The notes below the pieces were generated by a model, which saw nothing but the letters and a program-made list of their open reading frames with translations, did not search any database and was not told where the DNA came from. The translations under genes and the position numbers were made by a program. Shown in pieces: positions 63,972 through 64,000 of a stretch of 64,000 nucleotides of DNA; positions within the stretch are counted from its first letter, which is position 1; the number at the start of each line of letters is the position of its first letter. This DNA comes from an uncultured Geobacteraceae bacterium. Its GTDB lineage: Bacteria > Desulfobacterota > Desulfuromonadia > Geobacterales > Pseudopelobacteraceae. The stretch covers positions 28,332 to 92,331 of the forward strand of contig CAJAFV010000070.1 of NCBI GenBank assembly GCA_903939115.1. The letters are read 5' to 3'.

Positions 63972-64000
63972 CCCCCCCCCCCCCCCCCCCCCCCCCCCCC
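63972..64000. other. Poly-C run, probable contig-end artefact
   Basis: Twenty-nine consecutive C close the window right after the inverted repeat. This is best explained as a sequencing or assembly artefact (poly-G reads from a two-colour platform on the opposite strand) rather than genomic sequence. Confidence 0.8.

Overview
The window looks like chromosome of a Geobacter-type bacterium (Desulfuromonadota, Geobacterales). This is an inference from gene content: a citramalate synthase, a selenocysteine formate dehydrogenase with the full selC/selB/selA set, two NtrC-type sigma-54 two-component systems, a TRAP transporter, a cohesin/dockerin-like secreted pair and several small lineage-type proteins. 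No rRNA or CRISPR is present. The window begins inside glnS and ends in a 29-base poly-C run that looks like a contig-end artefact.

Layout. 1-2797 (minus): miaB-glnS. 2867-10549 (plus): a sensor kinase and NtrC-type regulator, then a sigma-54 promoter with helically phased upstream repeats driving a dctPQM-type TRAP transporter and a small membrane protein. 10793-14058 (plus): a CPA1 Na+/H+ antiporter, a lipoprotein and a ChaN-like lipoprotein. 14080-23929 (minus): a co-directional series TPR lipoprotein - peptide-binding protein - SNF2 helicase - VapBC-like toxin/antitoxin - SWIM/XRE protein - oppB - oppC, in which a chromatin-remodeller-like cassette sits inside a peptide ABC transporter operon. 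24059-28590 (plus): CorC-type protein and a large AsmA protein. 28584-36163: envelope and housekeeping genes (lpxC, mazG, ogt, murJ, thrC), small unknown proteins and a DnaA-box cluster between convergent genes.

36224-51618 is a selenium/formate island. The minus-strand operon fdnG(Sec)-fdnH-nrfD-mobA has an in-frame UGA followed by a SECIS hairpin, and lies downstream of a sigma-54-like promoter. selC is divergent from it, and selB, selA and a second NtrC-type regulator/kinase pair follow. A motif TGYGCA-N4-TGYC occurs three times at exact 20-bp spacing upstream of fdnG and again upstream of the regulator gene, which suggests this two-component system controls formate dehydrogenase. An alpha/beta hydrolase and a DUF3617 protein lie between selC and selB.

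51748-61614: a slipin, a cysteine-rich radical SAM protein, small proteins including a zinc ribbon, a helix-hairpin-helix protein, a cohesin-like lipoprotein with a dockerin-tailed subtilase, citramalate synthase and a MATE exporter. 61787-64000: a tRNA-Ser(CGA) followed by sparse, AT-rich accessory DNA. It carries a small DNA-binding-like protein flanked and crossed by three identical 15-bp palindromes, and a PEP-CTERM-like exported protein behind a hairpin-rich leader. Start codons were re-chosen in many genes from Shine-Dalgarno, promoter or overlap evidence.
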